In this document: positions 1 through 7,024 of the stretch, one piece after another | How the letters are laid out: every line of letters starts with the position of its first letter | Position numbering within the stretch: the first letter of the stretch is position 1 | Origin: an uncultured delta proteobacterium | Lineage (GTDB): Bacteria; Myxococcota_A; Polyangia; Polyangiales; Polyangiaceae | Assembly (NCBI GenBank): GCA_903858055.1 | Contig: CAIOHM010000251.1 | Coordinates: 1 to 12,369 of the forward strand | Direction of reading: 5' to 3' | DNA length: 12,369 nt | The notes under the pieces: generated by a model | What the model saw: the letters and a program-made list of their open reading frames with translations, nothing else | Told to the model about the DNA's origin: nothing | Databases searched by the model: none | Program-made: the position numbers and the translations under genes

Positions 1-1437
1 CGCCTCGTCGACGCGCTCTTGTGCGCTGCGGATCGACGCCACGAGGTCCGAGAGGGCCGGACGAAGCGCGAGCGACCCTGCTTCGAGGCGTGCCGCCGCC
101 AAGATGGTCTCGACGAGGAGCAACATGGACCGCGCGCTGCGCTCGACGGTCGCCAAGCTCTCGTGCTGGGCCGCCATGCGAACGGATCGCGACGCGAGCG
201 TGGTGAACCCAAGGATCGCGTTGAGCGGAGCCTTGAGATCGTGGCTCATCGTGGCGAGGAAGCGCGCGCGCGTGTTCTCGTTGCGGGCCCGCGCTGCCGC
301 CGCCGCCTCGCGGGCGATCGACACGTTGCCGAGCACGGTCGCGAGGCGACGCGTGGCGCCGAGCAGCTCTTCGACCTCGATGAAGCGCACGTTCGCGCGA
401 GCGCCTTGGCCCGCGAGCGCCTCCTCCGCTCCGAGGTCGGCCAGCGCCGTGCGTGCGGTCTCGAGGTCGCGCGCGAGCGAACGCCCCGCGCGGCGGCCGA
501 GCCACACCCCGACGATCCCCGTGACGACGAGCAGCACCGTGACCGGTCCCGTGGAGCGCGTCGTCCATGCCACTGGGAGCTCGACGGTCGCGTGAGCCCC
601 GCGTTCGAGGGGCACCTGAACGACCACCGCGCGATCGCGTACGACCGCTTGGTACGTGCCCCGACCTGCGCCGACCTCGAGCGCGACACCGCGATCGGCG
701 AGGGCTTTCGCTGCGGCGTCGGCCCCACGGAGATCGCCGTCGATGGCGTCGACCACCGACCGCGCAACCGCCGCGGCGCGAACCTCGAGGAGCTCGGCCT
801 CCCAGCGGCGCTCGTGCGAGAGGAGGAGCAGCGACGTGCCGAGGGCCACGAAGCCCATCGGGGCCGCGATCGCGAGCGTGACGCGGGGTACGACCGAGAG
901 CGCGCCGTGCACGCCGTGCCGCTCGAAGTCGTCGAGGATCGGCGCCGCGCGCGTCGGCGAGAGCGCCCGTGCGAGGTAGCGGGCGACCGACCTCCGCAAG
1001 AGCGCATGCCCGAGGAGCGCGGCGAGGCTGCCGATCGACATCGTGAGCACCGCGAGGTTGCGGTGGTCGAAGGCCGAGAGCCCTACGGGGCGGAGCGCGG
1101 GGAGAAACGTCAAGCCTAGCGAAACGAAGGACGCCGCGATGTCGATGAGGATCATGCGCGAGGGCACGAGGGCCAGGTCCACGAGAGCTCGCGACGACGT
1201 CGGGCGACCCTCGACGATCGCTTCGAGCGTCGCCGCGACGCGCCGATGAAGGACGACCGTGACGAAGCACTCGGCGAAGATGAGCAGCGCACCCAGGAAA
1301 ATGGCGGGCGGCCAGAGGTCGATCGCGGGGTCGAGCTCGAGGAGCCTCGGCGCAAAAAGCGTAACCGTGCCCTCCGCGGCGATGCAGAGCGCGATTTGAA
1401 GCCGAAGCCACTCATTGCGAGCGGAGAGCACGGTCAT
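1..1437 (-). CDS. Membrane sensor histidine kinase, C-terminus cut by window edge
   Basis: The minus strand is open from an ATG at 1437 to base 1, giving 479 residues with no stop, so the gene continues past the left edge. Seen: hydrophobic segments at about residues 42-65, 92-112, 125-148 and 183-207, a soluble stretch at about 208-296, another membrane segment at 297-315, then a helical linker. The HisKA H-box FLATMSHDLKAPLNAILGF lies at 393-411 with His399 as the predicted phosphoacceptor. The ATPase N, G1 and G2 boxes lie outside the window. The ATG overlaps the stop of the upstream kinase (ATGA), and AGGAG sits 9 nt upstream, so this start is well supported. Known of the family: autophosphorylation on His and transfer to a receiver Asp. 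The signal sensed and the partner are unknown. Whether it carries a C-terminal receiver cannot be seen. Confidence 0.9.
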   Translation of the reverse strand, partial: MTVLSARNEWLRLQIALCIAAEGTVTLFAPRLLELDPAIDLWPPAIFLGALLIFAECFVTVVLHRRVAATLEAIVEGRPTSSRALVDLALVPSRMILIDIAASFVSLGLTFLPALRPVGLSAFDHRNLAVLTMSIGSLAALLGHALLRRSVARYLARALSPTRAAPILDDFERHGVHGALSVVPRVTLAIAAPMGFVALGTSLLLLSHERRWEAELLEVRAAAVARSVVDAIDGDLRGADAAAKALADRGVALEVGAGRGTYQAVVRDRAVVVQVPLERGAHATVELPVAWTTRSTGPVTVLLVVTGIVGVWLGRRAGRSLARDLETARTALADLGAEEALAGQGARANVRFIEVEELLGATRRLATVLGNVSIAREAAAAARARNENTRARFLATMSHDLKAPLNAILGFTTLASRSVRMAAQHESLATVERSARSMLLLVETILAAARLEAGSLALRPALSDLVASIRSAQERVDEA

Positions 1438-2906
1438 GGCCGGCGGCTCCTCGGTCGCCGCGAGATGCGTCGCTTCTGGGCGAAGTCGCTCGGCGGTGCC
1501 TCACGAATGGGCAGCTCGAGGGTGACGGTCGTGCCCGCGCCCACGCGGCTCTCGAGGCGCACGCGACCGCCGTGGAGCTCGACGATCCGCTTGGCGATCA
1601 CGAGCCCGAGCCCGGTGCCGCCGCGCTGCAGGCGCTCGTCTCCCACTTGCATGAAATCACGGAAGAGCGACCGCTGCGCGCCCTCGGGAATGCCAGGCCC
1701 CGTATCCGCCACGCGCACGATGATGCGGTTTCGCGTGGTCTCGGCGCGCACGCGCACGGACCCCTGCTCCGTGAACTTCGTGGCGTTGCCGATGATGTTC
1801 GTGACGGCCTGGCGCAAGCGCTTCGGGTCCACCGCCGTGGGGAGCGTGAGCGGCGCCGTGAGCGAGACCGCGACGGGGCGCCGGGCGACCGACGCGGACG
1901 CTTCGCGCACGACCTCTTCGAGCATCGGCACGAGGTCGACGACCTGGAGTTCCAAATTGACCCGCACATCGTCGAGGGTCGCGAGGCTCACGACGTCTTC
2001 GACGAGGTCTCGCAGGTGGCGCGCGCTCGAGAGCACCTGCGCGAGGTCGTCGCGCACGTCATCTGAAATGGGGCCATCGATCTCGGCGAGCAGGAGCTCG
2101 GTGAACCCGAGGATCGCGTTGAGCGGCGTGCGGAGCTCGTGGCTCACGGTCGCGAGGAATTGCTGGCGCTCGGCGTCGGCGGACTGCGCCTCCACCAAGC
2201 TGCGACGCCCGGTGCCGGTGGCCTCCGCGAGGCGCTCGACCAGGTGGTCGAACGTGACGGTGAGCTTGCCCACCTCGTCGAGGGTGCGCAGCGCGATCGG
2301 CTCGGGCGAGAGCGCCGCGGCGGGGACCATGGCGTCGACGCGCCGCGAGAGAAACGCGAGCTCGCCGGCGGCCTCGCGGTGAACCGCCCACGCGACCGCG
2401 GCCGCGACACCAACGAAGAGCACCGTCAGCGCGAGCAATCTCCCCACGAAGGGCGTCGAGGCGCGGGTGGTCTCCGGTGCGGGCACGAACGCGAACAGGA
2501 CGAGCGGTACGCTTGCACTCTGCACAGTTTGCCAGCGGTACCGCACCCGGCCGAGCGCGGTGGTCGTGAGGCCGCTTGGTTCGCGGAGCGCCTCGCGGAT
2601 CGTCTCCACGGGGATGCGGCCGAGCGTCGCGTCGGCTACGGGGCTGCCGCCAAGGTTCCAGAGGAGGAGCTCGGAGCCGCTGCGTCGCGCCGCCTGCCTG
2701 AGCATTTCCAAGCGGTCGTCGCCGTCGAGCGCCGCTGCGCGCGCACCCACCCCGACCGCGAGATCGTCCGCGAGGGCCGCCGCGTGATCTTCCGTCGCCG
2801 ATTGCAGGCTCCAGTTGCCAATCGCGAGCAGCGAAGCCGCAGCGAGCGTGGAGAGCGCCACGACGAGCAACGCCACGAGCAGGCCGAGGCGTACGCGTCT
2901 GCGCAT
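1434..2906 (-). CDS. HAMP-type transmembrane sensor histidine kinase
   Basis: This 490-residue protein has the full layout of a classical kinase. Seen: a membrane segment at about 7-29, an extracytoplasmic region at about 30-152, a second membrane segment at 153-175, a HAMP-like linker to about 230, the H-box FLATVSHELRTPLNAILGF at 250-268 with His256, the N box NIIGNATKF at 370-378, G1 DTGPGIP at 401-407 and G2 GGTGLGL at 429-435. The extracytoplasmic part matches no sensor domain I recognise. The tail after residue 470 is basic. The frame stays open far upstream through the thiolase gene, but that extension is a shadow; the ATG at 2906, 14 bp after the thiolase stop, directly precedes the first membrane helix. 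No strong Shine-Dalgarno is seen there. The stop overlaps the start of the next kinase (ATGA). No response regulator adjoins it, so the target is unknown. Confidence 0.93.
   Translation of the reverse strand: MRRRVRLGLLVALLVVALSTLAAASLLAIGNWSLQSATEDHAAALADDLAVGVGARAAALDGDDRLEMLRQAARRSGSELLLWNLGGSPVADATLGRIPVETIREALREPSGLTTTALGRVRYRWQTVQSASVPLVLFAFVPAPETTRASTPFVGRLLALTVLFVGVAAAVAWAVHREAAGELAFLSRRVDAMVPAAALSPEPIALRTLDEVGKLTVTFDHLVERLAEATGTGRRSLVEAQSADAERQQFLATVSHELRTPLNAILGFTELLLAEIDGPISDDVRDDLAQVLSSARHLRDLVEDVVSLATLDDVRVNLELQVVDLVPMLEEVVREASASVARRPVAVSLTAPLTLPTAVDPKRLRQAVTNIIGNATKFTEQGSVRVRAETTRNRIIVRVADTGPGIPEGAQRSLFRDFMQVGDERLQRGGTGLGLVIAKRIVELHGGRVRLESRVGAGTTVTLELPIREAPPSDFAQKRRISRRPRSRRP
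1447..1451 (-). promoter_or_regulatory. Ribosome binding site of the second histidine kinase
   Basis: On the minus strand the sequence AGGAG stands 9 nt before the ATG at 1437, inside the 3' end of the preceding kinase gene. It fixes the start at the ATGA overlap and suggests the downstream kinase can be initiated by ribosomes finishing the upstream one. Confidence 0.6.
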
Positions 2907-2920
2907 CGAACTCGCGCGCT

Positions 2921-4114
2921 CTAGAAGGCTTCGAGGAGCACGGCGATTCCCTGGCCGCCGCCGATGCAGGCGCTCCCGAGCGCAAGCTTGCCTTCGCCGG
3001 CACGGAGCGCGTGGGCCAGGTGGGCCGTGATGCGCGCGCCGCTCGCCGCGAGCGGATGTCCGAGGGCGATCGCCCCGCCGTTCACGTTGAGGCGGAGCGG
3101 ATCGAGGCCGAGCTCTTTCGCGACGGCGATCACCTGCGGCGCGAACGCCTCGTTGACCTCCAGGCGATCGATGTCGGCGAGCGAGAGCTTCGCGCGCTCG
3201 AGCGTCTTGCGAATGGCCGGCGCCGGGCCGATGCCCATGACGGTCGGGTCGACGCCCGCGACACCCCAGCCGATGAGGCGAGCGAGCGGCGTGAGGCCGT
3301 GGGCCTTGGCGAAGTCTTCGGAGGCCACGAGGAGCGCGGCGGCGCCGTCGCAGATGCCTGAGGCGTTGCCCGCGGTCACGGTGCCCTCTTTCTTGAACAC
3401 CGGGTTGAGCTTCGCGAGGCCCTCGGGCGTCGACTGCGGCCGCGCGTGCTCGTCGACCTCGAAAGACACGGTGCCCTTCTTGGTGACAATCTCGACGGGC
3501 GCGATCTCGCGCTTGAAGATGCCCCGCTCTTGCGCGGAGGCCCAGCGCTTCTGGCTCTCGAGCGCGTATGCGTCGCAGTCCGCGCGGGTGATGCCGTACT
3601 GCTCCGCGAGCTTCTCGGCGGTGAGCGCCATCGGGAGCTTGCAATAGGCGTCCGTCAGCGAAACGCTCATGAGGTCTTCGAGGACCGGGCTCTTGCCGTA
3701 GCCGAGGCCGTCGCGCAGGCCGCGCACCACGTGGGGCGTCTGCGTCATCGACTCGCTGCCACCGGCGAGCACACACTCGCTCTCGCCGAGGAGAATCTGC
3801 TGGGCCGCGTTCACCACCGCTTCGAAGCCCGAGCCGCAGAGGCGGTTCACGGTGACGGCGGGGGCCTCGATGCGGAGCCCCGAGCGCAGACCCACGTGGC
3901 GCGCGAGGTAAATGGCGTCGGAGCTCGTCTGCTGAACGTTGCCAAAGACGACGTGGTCGATGAGCTTCGGGTCGATGCCCGCGTCGGCGATGGCGGCTTG
4001 CGAGGCATGCACGCCGAGGTCGTTCGCGCTGAGGGCCTTGAGCGTGCCGTTCATCGTTCCGAATGCCGTGCGGCGCGCCGAGAGAAGGACGATGGATCGG
4101 GACGGACGGGTCAT
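2921..4114 (-). CDS. Acetyl-CoA acyltransferase / thiolase, ACAA2-like
   Basis: The 397-residue length is normal for a thiolase. Known of the family: it either cleaves 3-ketoacyl-CoA with CoA (beta-oxidation) or condenses two acetyl-CoA. Seen: nucleophile Cys93 in NRLCGSGFEA, the NEAF motif at 321-324, catalytic His353 in NGGAIALGHPLAASG, and the second catalytic Cys383 in GSACIGGGQGIA. All key residues are present, so it should be active. From memory of the family, long stretches (DEHARPQ, FKKEGTVTAGNASG, PLARLIG, MGIGPAPAI) follow the mitochondrial 3-ketoacyl-CoA thiolase ACAA2 rather than E. coli FadA; acetoacetyl-CoA thiolase activity cannot be excluded. The ATG overlaps the stop of the FHA gene (ATGA) and has AGGAGA 7 nt upstream. 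No other fatty-acid gene is nearby, so its place between an FHA protein and two kinases is odd. Confidence 0.93.
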   Translation of the reverse strand: MTRPSRSIVLLSARRTAFGTMNGTLKALSANDLGVHASQAAIADAGIDPKLIDHVVFGNVQQTSSDAIYLARHVGLRSGLRIEAPAVTVNRLCGSGFEAVVNAAQQILLGESECVLAGGSESMTQTPHVVRGLRDGLGYGKSPVLEDLMSVSLTDAYCKLPMALTAEKLAEQYGITRADCDAYALESQKRWASAQERGIFKREIAPVEIVTKKGTVSFEVDEHARPQSTPEGLAKLNPVFKKEGTVTAGNASGICDGAAALLVASEDFAKAHGLTPLARLIGWGVAGVDPTVMGIGPAPAIRKTLERAKLSLADIDRLEVNEAFAPQVIAVAKELGLDPLRLNVNGGAIALGHPLAASGARITAHLAHALRAGEGKLALGSACIGGGQGIAVLLEAF

Positions 4115-5679
4115 CGAGAGGTCTCCTGATTGCGAGCGTTTCTTGCGTCTTCGACGCACTTCGCGTCGCCGATGTCTTTGCAGAGGCCTTGGAGCCCCTT
4201 GAGCTCGTCGCGCGAGGCGGTGCCGCGCTGCATGCGCGCGTAGAGGTAGTCGCGTGCCATGCGCTTCTCGGCGTCCGTGCCCATCATCCACGCGCGGACC
4301 TTGTCGGGGTCTTCGACGCGCGGCGCTCGCTCGCTCTTCGTGGCCTTGGAGCCCTCGCCCTTCGCGGCGGCCGAACTCGTCTTCGTCGCCGTGGGCGCGG
4401 TCGCGCTTGGCGCAGCGGGCGCCGCCGAGGTGGGCGCAGCGGTCCGCGGGGCGGCGGTCGCGGTCGGAGGCGCTTCGTGCGGCGCGAGGCTGTCGAGGGC
4501 TCTCTTCGCGCGCTCGCGATCGGCCGGCGAGGTGTGAATCTCGAGGCGCACCCGCTCGAGGAGCTGGCGCTTCAAGTTCGGGTCGCTCTCGAGCTTGGCT
4601 CGCGCCACGAGGTCCATGGCCCAATCGTGGAAGAACGCCCGACCCTCGGTGCTCGCGAGGCGCGGGTCGTCGGCGGGGACGTTCGCCTCGAGGAGTTCGC
4701 GCGCGCGGTCGCACTCCTGATGTTTGCAGAGTGCAACGGCTTCGCCGATCGGGTCCGCGACCGGGGCGGGGGACTCCACGGGGGCCGGCGCGGGTGCTTC
4801 GCTCGGGGCCGTGGGCTGGACCGCGGGCTCGACGACCCCCGCGGCGACGGTGCCCTCCGATGGCAGCTGCGACGGTTGGCGCGCGATGTACGCAGCCGCA
4901 CCGCCAATCGCGACCACGGCGACGAACACGACCGCCGGGAGCCATGCGCGCGGCTTGTCTTCTCCTGTGGTCGTCGGCGTGGGGACGGCGAGGTGCGGGA
5001 CGGGCGCTCCGGGCTCGAGGACGCGCACGCGCACGTCGCCGAGCTCGAAGAGGTCGCCGCCTTCGAGGATCTCGCGGCGGATCGTCTTCCCGTTGAGCAC
5101 GAGCCCGTTCGAGGAGCCCGCGTCGACGAGCTCGAGGCGCGCGTCGGGGAGGACGACGACCTCGGCGTGGTGACGCGAGACGGAGGGGTGCGCGAGCTGG
5201 ATCGTCGCGTCTTCGGCGCGGCCGAGGATCGTTCGCCCGGCGCCGAGCGGAAACACCTTGCCCGCGTCGGGGCCGCTCACGATGAGGAGCCGATAGGGGT
5301 CGGCGCTCTGCTGTTGGTCACGGCGCGTGACCTTGAGCTCGGGGTTGGTCGACTCGTGCGAGAGAGGCCCGACAGTCTCGTTCTCCACCGAGATTCGGTA
5401 GTCGCCGATGACGACGAGGTCGCCGTGCGCGAGCTCGACGGACTCCTCGAGGCGGACCCCGTTCACGTACACGCCGGTGAGGCTCGCGAGGTCCTCGAGC
5501 CGATACCCTTCCTCGCCCGTGGGGCTCGATCGCCGCGCGATGCGCGCGTGACGCCGCGAGACGTTGCGCTCGGTGAGGCGGATCGCGTTCTCCTCCGCGC
5601 GACCCACGTCGTACGCGTCGCGTGAAAGCGGCACGACGGTGCGTCGCGCTTCGTCGTCTTCGATGACCAGCTTCCACAT
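4111..5679 (-). CDS. Membrane protein with two cytoplasmic FHA domains
   Basis: This 522-residue protein starts with two forkhead-associated domains. FHA1 spans about 22-97 (DVGR, then VSRRHARI, then TGVYVNG) and FHA2 about 130-221 (ILGR, then SVSRHHAEV, then SSNGLVLNG). FHA domains bind phosphothreonine peptides, so a Ser/Thr kinase client is likely. A single membrane segment follows at about 246-266, then Pro/Ala-rich linkers (about 270-310 and 400-440) flank a helical, TPR-like segment (about 311-397). A small C-terminal module at about 458-516 completes it. Two close cysteine pairs (318/323 and 500/508) lie in the part predicted outside the membrane. By topology the FHA domains face the cytoplasm. 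It heads the unit with the thiolase and kinases, with its stop inside the thiolase start. No clear Shine-Dalgarno precedes the ATG at 5679. The C-terminal function is unknown. Confidence 0.9.
   Translation of the reverse strand: MWKLVIEDDEARRTVVPLSRDAYDVGRAEENAIRLTERNVSRRHARIARRSSPTGEEGYRLEDLASLTGVYVNGVRLEESVELAHGDLVVIGDYRISVENETVGPLSHESTNPELKVTRRDQQQSADPYRLLIVSGPDAGKVFPLGAGRTILGRAEDATIQLAHPSVSRHHAEVVVLPDARLELVDAGSSNGLVLNGKTIRREILEGGDLFELGDVRVRVLEPGAPVPHLAVPTPTTTGEDKPRAWLPAVVFVAVVAIGGAAAYIARQPSQLPSEGTVAAGVVEPAVQPTAPSEAPAPAPVESPAPVADPIGEAVALCKHQECDRARELLEANVPADDPRLASTEGRAFFHDWAMDLVARAKLESDPNLKRQLLERVRLEIHTSPADRERAKRALDSLAPHEAPPTATAAPRTAAPTSAAPAAPSATAPTATKTSSAAAKGEGSKATKSERAPRVEDPDKVRAWMMGTDAEKRMARDYLYARMQRGTASRDELKGLQGLCKDIGDAKCVEDARNARNQETSR
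4122..4127 (-). promoter_or_regulatory. Strong ribosome binding site of the thiolase gene
   Basis: AGGAGA on the minus strand lies 7 nt before the ATG at 4114, within the last codons of the FHA gene. It rules out the long in-frame upstream extension and supports initiation at the ATGA overlap. Confidence 0.7.
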
Positions 5680-5798
5680 GGTGAGGTGTGAGGCGCGAGG
5701 GCGGAGAGAGTCCGGCTCAGCGCCAAGCTAGCGGCTCTTCTCCTCCGGCGGAAGCGTCGCGAGCGGCGTGGGCCGAACCTGGCTGCTCCCTCGCCCGT
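5680..5798 (-). promoter_or_regulatory. Gap upstream of the FHA operon
   Basis: This 119-bp non-coding gap separates the CinA-like stop from the FHA start, both on the minus strand. It is the only place near the four-gene unit with room for its own promoter. I see no convincing -35/-10 pair, no sigma-54 GG/GC motif and no strong hairpin followed by T-rich sequence, so read-through from the CinA-like gene is equally possible. Confidence 0.3.
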
Positions 5799-6545
5799 TC
5801 AGGGGTCGGTCCATTGGGGCTCGCCCGCGGGCAGACTCGCGAGGAAGCGCTCCTTCGCGGCGACGACCGCGCTCTCCTCGAGGCCGTCGAAGGTGAGCTT
5901 CGTGCGAAAGCGGGGGTCCGTCCAGGTCGGGTACGAGCCCACGTCGACCTCGGGGTGAGCGGCGACGACCGCGTCGAGCAAGGGCTTCAGGTCGCCTTCG
6001 TCCATCTTCGTGTAGACTGCATGGCTCACGAACGGGCGGTGCCGCCCGACGACGTGCTCGACGACGGCGAGCTTCATGCGAAACACCTCCGGGATGCCTG
6101 GCAACACGAAGGTGTTCCCCATGCGCACCGTGGGCCAGCGCACGCTCTCGGTGGTCTCGAGCGCGGCGCCCTCGGGGACGAGCGCCATACGAAGGTGACC
6201 TTCGGTGCAGCGGGCTCCATAATGGCGGCGAATGAGCTGCGCGGTCTCTTCGTCGGTGACCGCGCGCACGCCGAAGGCCTCCGCCACGGCCTCGATGGTC
6301 ACGTCGTCGTGGGTCGGGCCGACGCCGCCGGACGTGAAGACCCAGTCGTAGGACTTCGCTAAGTGCGCGACCGCCGCCGCAATGCGTGCGCGGTCGTCGG
6401 GGATGACGAGCACCTGTTCGAGGCGAACGCCGAGCTTTCGCAGGAGCAGCGCCAGGTCGCGGCTGTTCGTGTCCTGCACCTTCCCCGAGAGGATTTCGTT
6501 GCCGATCACGAGGGCTGCGGCGGTTGGAACGACTTCGGCAGTCAT
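5799..6545 (-). CDS. CinA/FLAD1-type molybdopterin-binding-fold protein (COG1058)
   Basis: The 248-residue protein is a single MoCF-biosynthesis (molybdopterin-binding) fold. Seen: an N-terminal ALVIGNEILSGKVQDTNS segment (11-28), the signature TSGGVGPTHDD at 71-81, FVLPGIPEVF at 146-155, and VGSYPTW at 202-208. The last part, SYPxW followed by KLTF, is the pattern I recall from the N-terminal domain of eukaryotic FLAD1, where this fold has been linked to FAD hydrolysis. Bacterial CinA proteins of about 410 residues add a C-terminal nicotinamide-nucleotide deamidase domain; that domain is absent here. A nucleotide pyrophosphatase-like role is therefore possible but unproven. The gene is divergent from the chemosensory operon. 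Its ATG at 6545 is well placed, with only a weak Shine-Dalgarno. Confidence 0.88.
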   Translation of the reverse strand: MTAEVVPTAAALVIGNEILSGKVQDTNSRDLALLLRKLGVRLEQVLVIPDDRARIAAAVAHLAKSYDWVFTSGGVGPTHDDVTIEAVAEAFGVRAVTDEETAQLIRRHYGARCTEGHLRMALVPEGAALETTESVRWPTVRMGNTFVLPGIPEVFRMKLAVVEHVVGRHRPFVSHAVYTKMDEGDLKPLLDAVVAAHPEVDVGSYPTWTDPRFRTKLTFDGLEESAVVAAKERFLASLPAGEPQWTDP

Positions 6546-6617
6546 GGAACTCGACGGCGCCCCCTTCTTGTCGGTACGCTCACGTTCGCAAGGTTAGCAG
6601 CCGCGCAAAAAGAAGAC
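6546..6617. promoter_or_regulatory. Divergent promoter region between CinA-like gene and che operon
   Basis: These 72 bp separate two divergent start codons and must supply transcription starts for the CinA-like gene (left) and the che operon (right) unless one is leaderless. On the plus strand TTGTCG at 6568-6573 could be a -35, but the hexamer 17 bp later (AGGTTA) is a poor -10, so I do not assign a promoter. AGAAG just before 6618 is a weak ribosome site for the receiver gene. Confidence 0.4.
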
Positions 6618-7013
6618 ATGCGAAGGGTTCTCATCGTCGAAGATTCGAACGCCGTCAGGACGTTCGTTCGTGGCGCCCTGGAAGACGAAGACTTCCAGCG
6701 GGCCGTGGGCGGTTTTGACGTGCTGGAAGCGGCCTCGGGCTTCGAGGCGATGGCGCTCATGCCGCGCGGTCCCTTTGCGTGCATCGTGACCGACATCAAC
6801 ATGGGCGACATCAACGGCCTCGAGATCGTGAACTTCGTGCGCAAGTCGGAGCATCATCGCGAGACGCCGGTGGTGATCATCTCGACCCAGTCTTCGTCGC
6901 GAGACATCGAGCGCGGTCTCTCGCTCGGCGCCAACGCATACCTCCCAAAGCCGTTTAGCGCGGTCGCGCTCCAAGACGTCGTGCGACAGCTCGTCGCGCC
7001 CGGTGAGGGGTAA
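6618..7013 (+). CDS. CheY-like single-domain response regulator
   Basis: This 131-residue protein is one receiver domain and nothing else. Seen: the acidic pair Glu8-Asp9 in VLIVEDS, phosphoacceptor Asp59 in CIVTDINMGDINGLE, Ser89 at the conserved Thr/Ser position in VVIIST, Tyr108 and Lys111 in NAYLPKPF. All catalytic and switch residues are present. Known of the family: phosphorylated by a histidine kinase, then binds a target such as a motor switch or another regulator. The ATG at 6618 was chosen over a much longer open extension because it begins exactly at the receiver fold. It lies 11 bp before cheA and so is very likely the cognate phosphate acceptor. It has no output domain, so the effector must be elsewhere. 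Confidence 0.93.
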   Translation: MRRVLIVEDSNAVRTFVRGALEDEDFQRAVGGFDVLEAASGFEAMALMPRGPFACIVTDINMGDINGLEIVNFVRKSEHHRETPVVIISTQSSSRDIERGLSLGANAYLPKPFSAVALQDVVRQLVAPGEG

Positions 7014-7015
7014 CC

Positions 7016-7021
7016 AGGGGA
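7016..7021 (+). promoter_or_regulatory. Ribosome binding site of cheA
   Basis: AGGGGA lies 3 nt before the ATG at 7025, in the 11-bp gap after the receiver gene. The spacing is short but no other purine-rich site fits. Confidence 0.5.
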
Positions 7022-7024
7022 ACC

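Noticed and set aside
19..1119. Plus-strand open frame of 366 codons opposite the left-edge kinase
   Set aside because: It is extremely Arg/Glu/His-rich with no motif, while the minus strand in the same interval gives membrane helices and a perfect H-box. It is an antisense shadow caused by high GC.
2907..3776. N-terminal extension of the HAMP kinase through the thiolase gene
   Set aside because: The extension is Arg-rich and out of phase with the thiolase, whose catalytic motifs are intact. The membrane helix starts right at the ATG at 2906.
4115..4945. N-terminal extension of the thiolase through the FHA gene
   Set aside because: The added residues are Arg/Gly-rich shadow sequence. A strong ribosome site and normal family length fix the start at 4114.
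5720..5770. Possible terminator or operator hairpin between the CinA-like and FHA genes
   Set aside because: Arms around AGCCGCTAG and CTTGGCGCT match at only about six of nine positions and no T-run follows.
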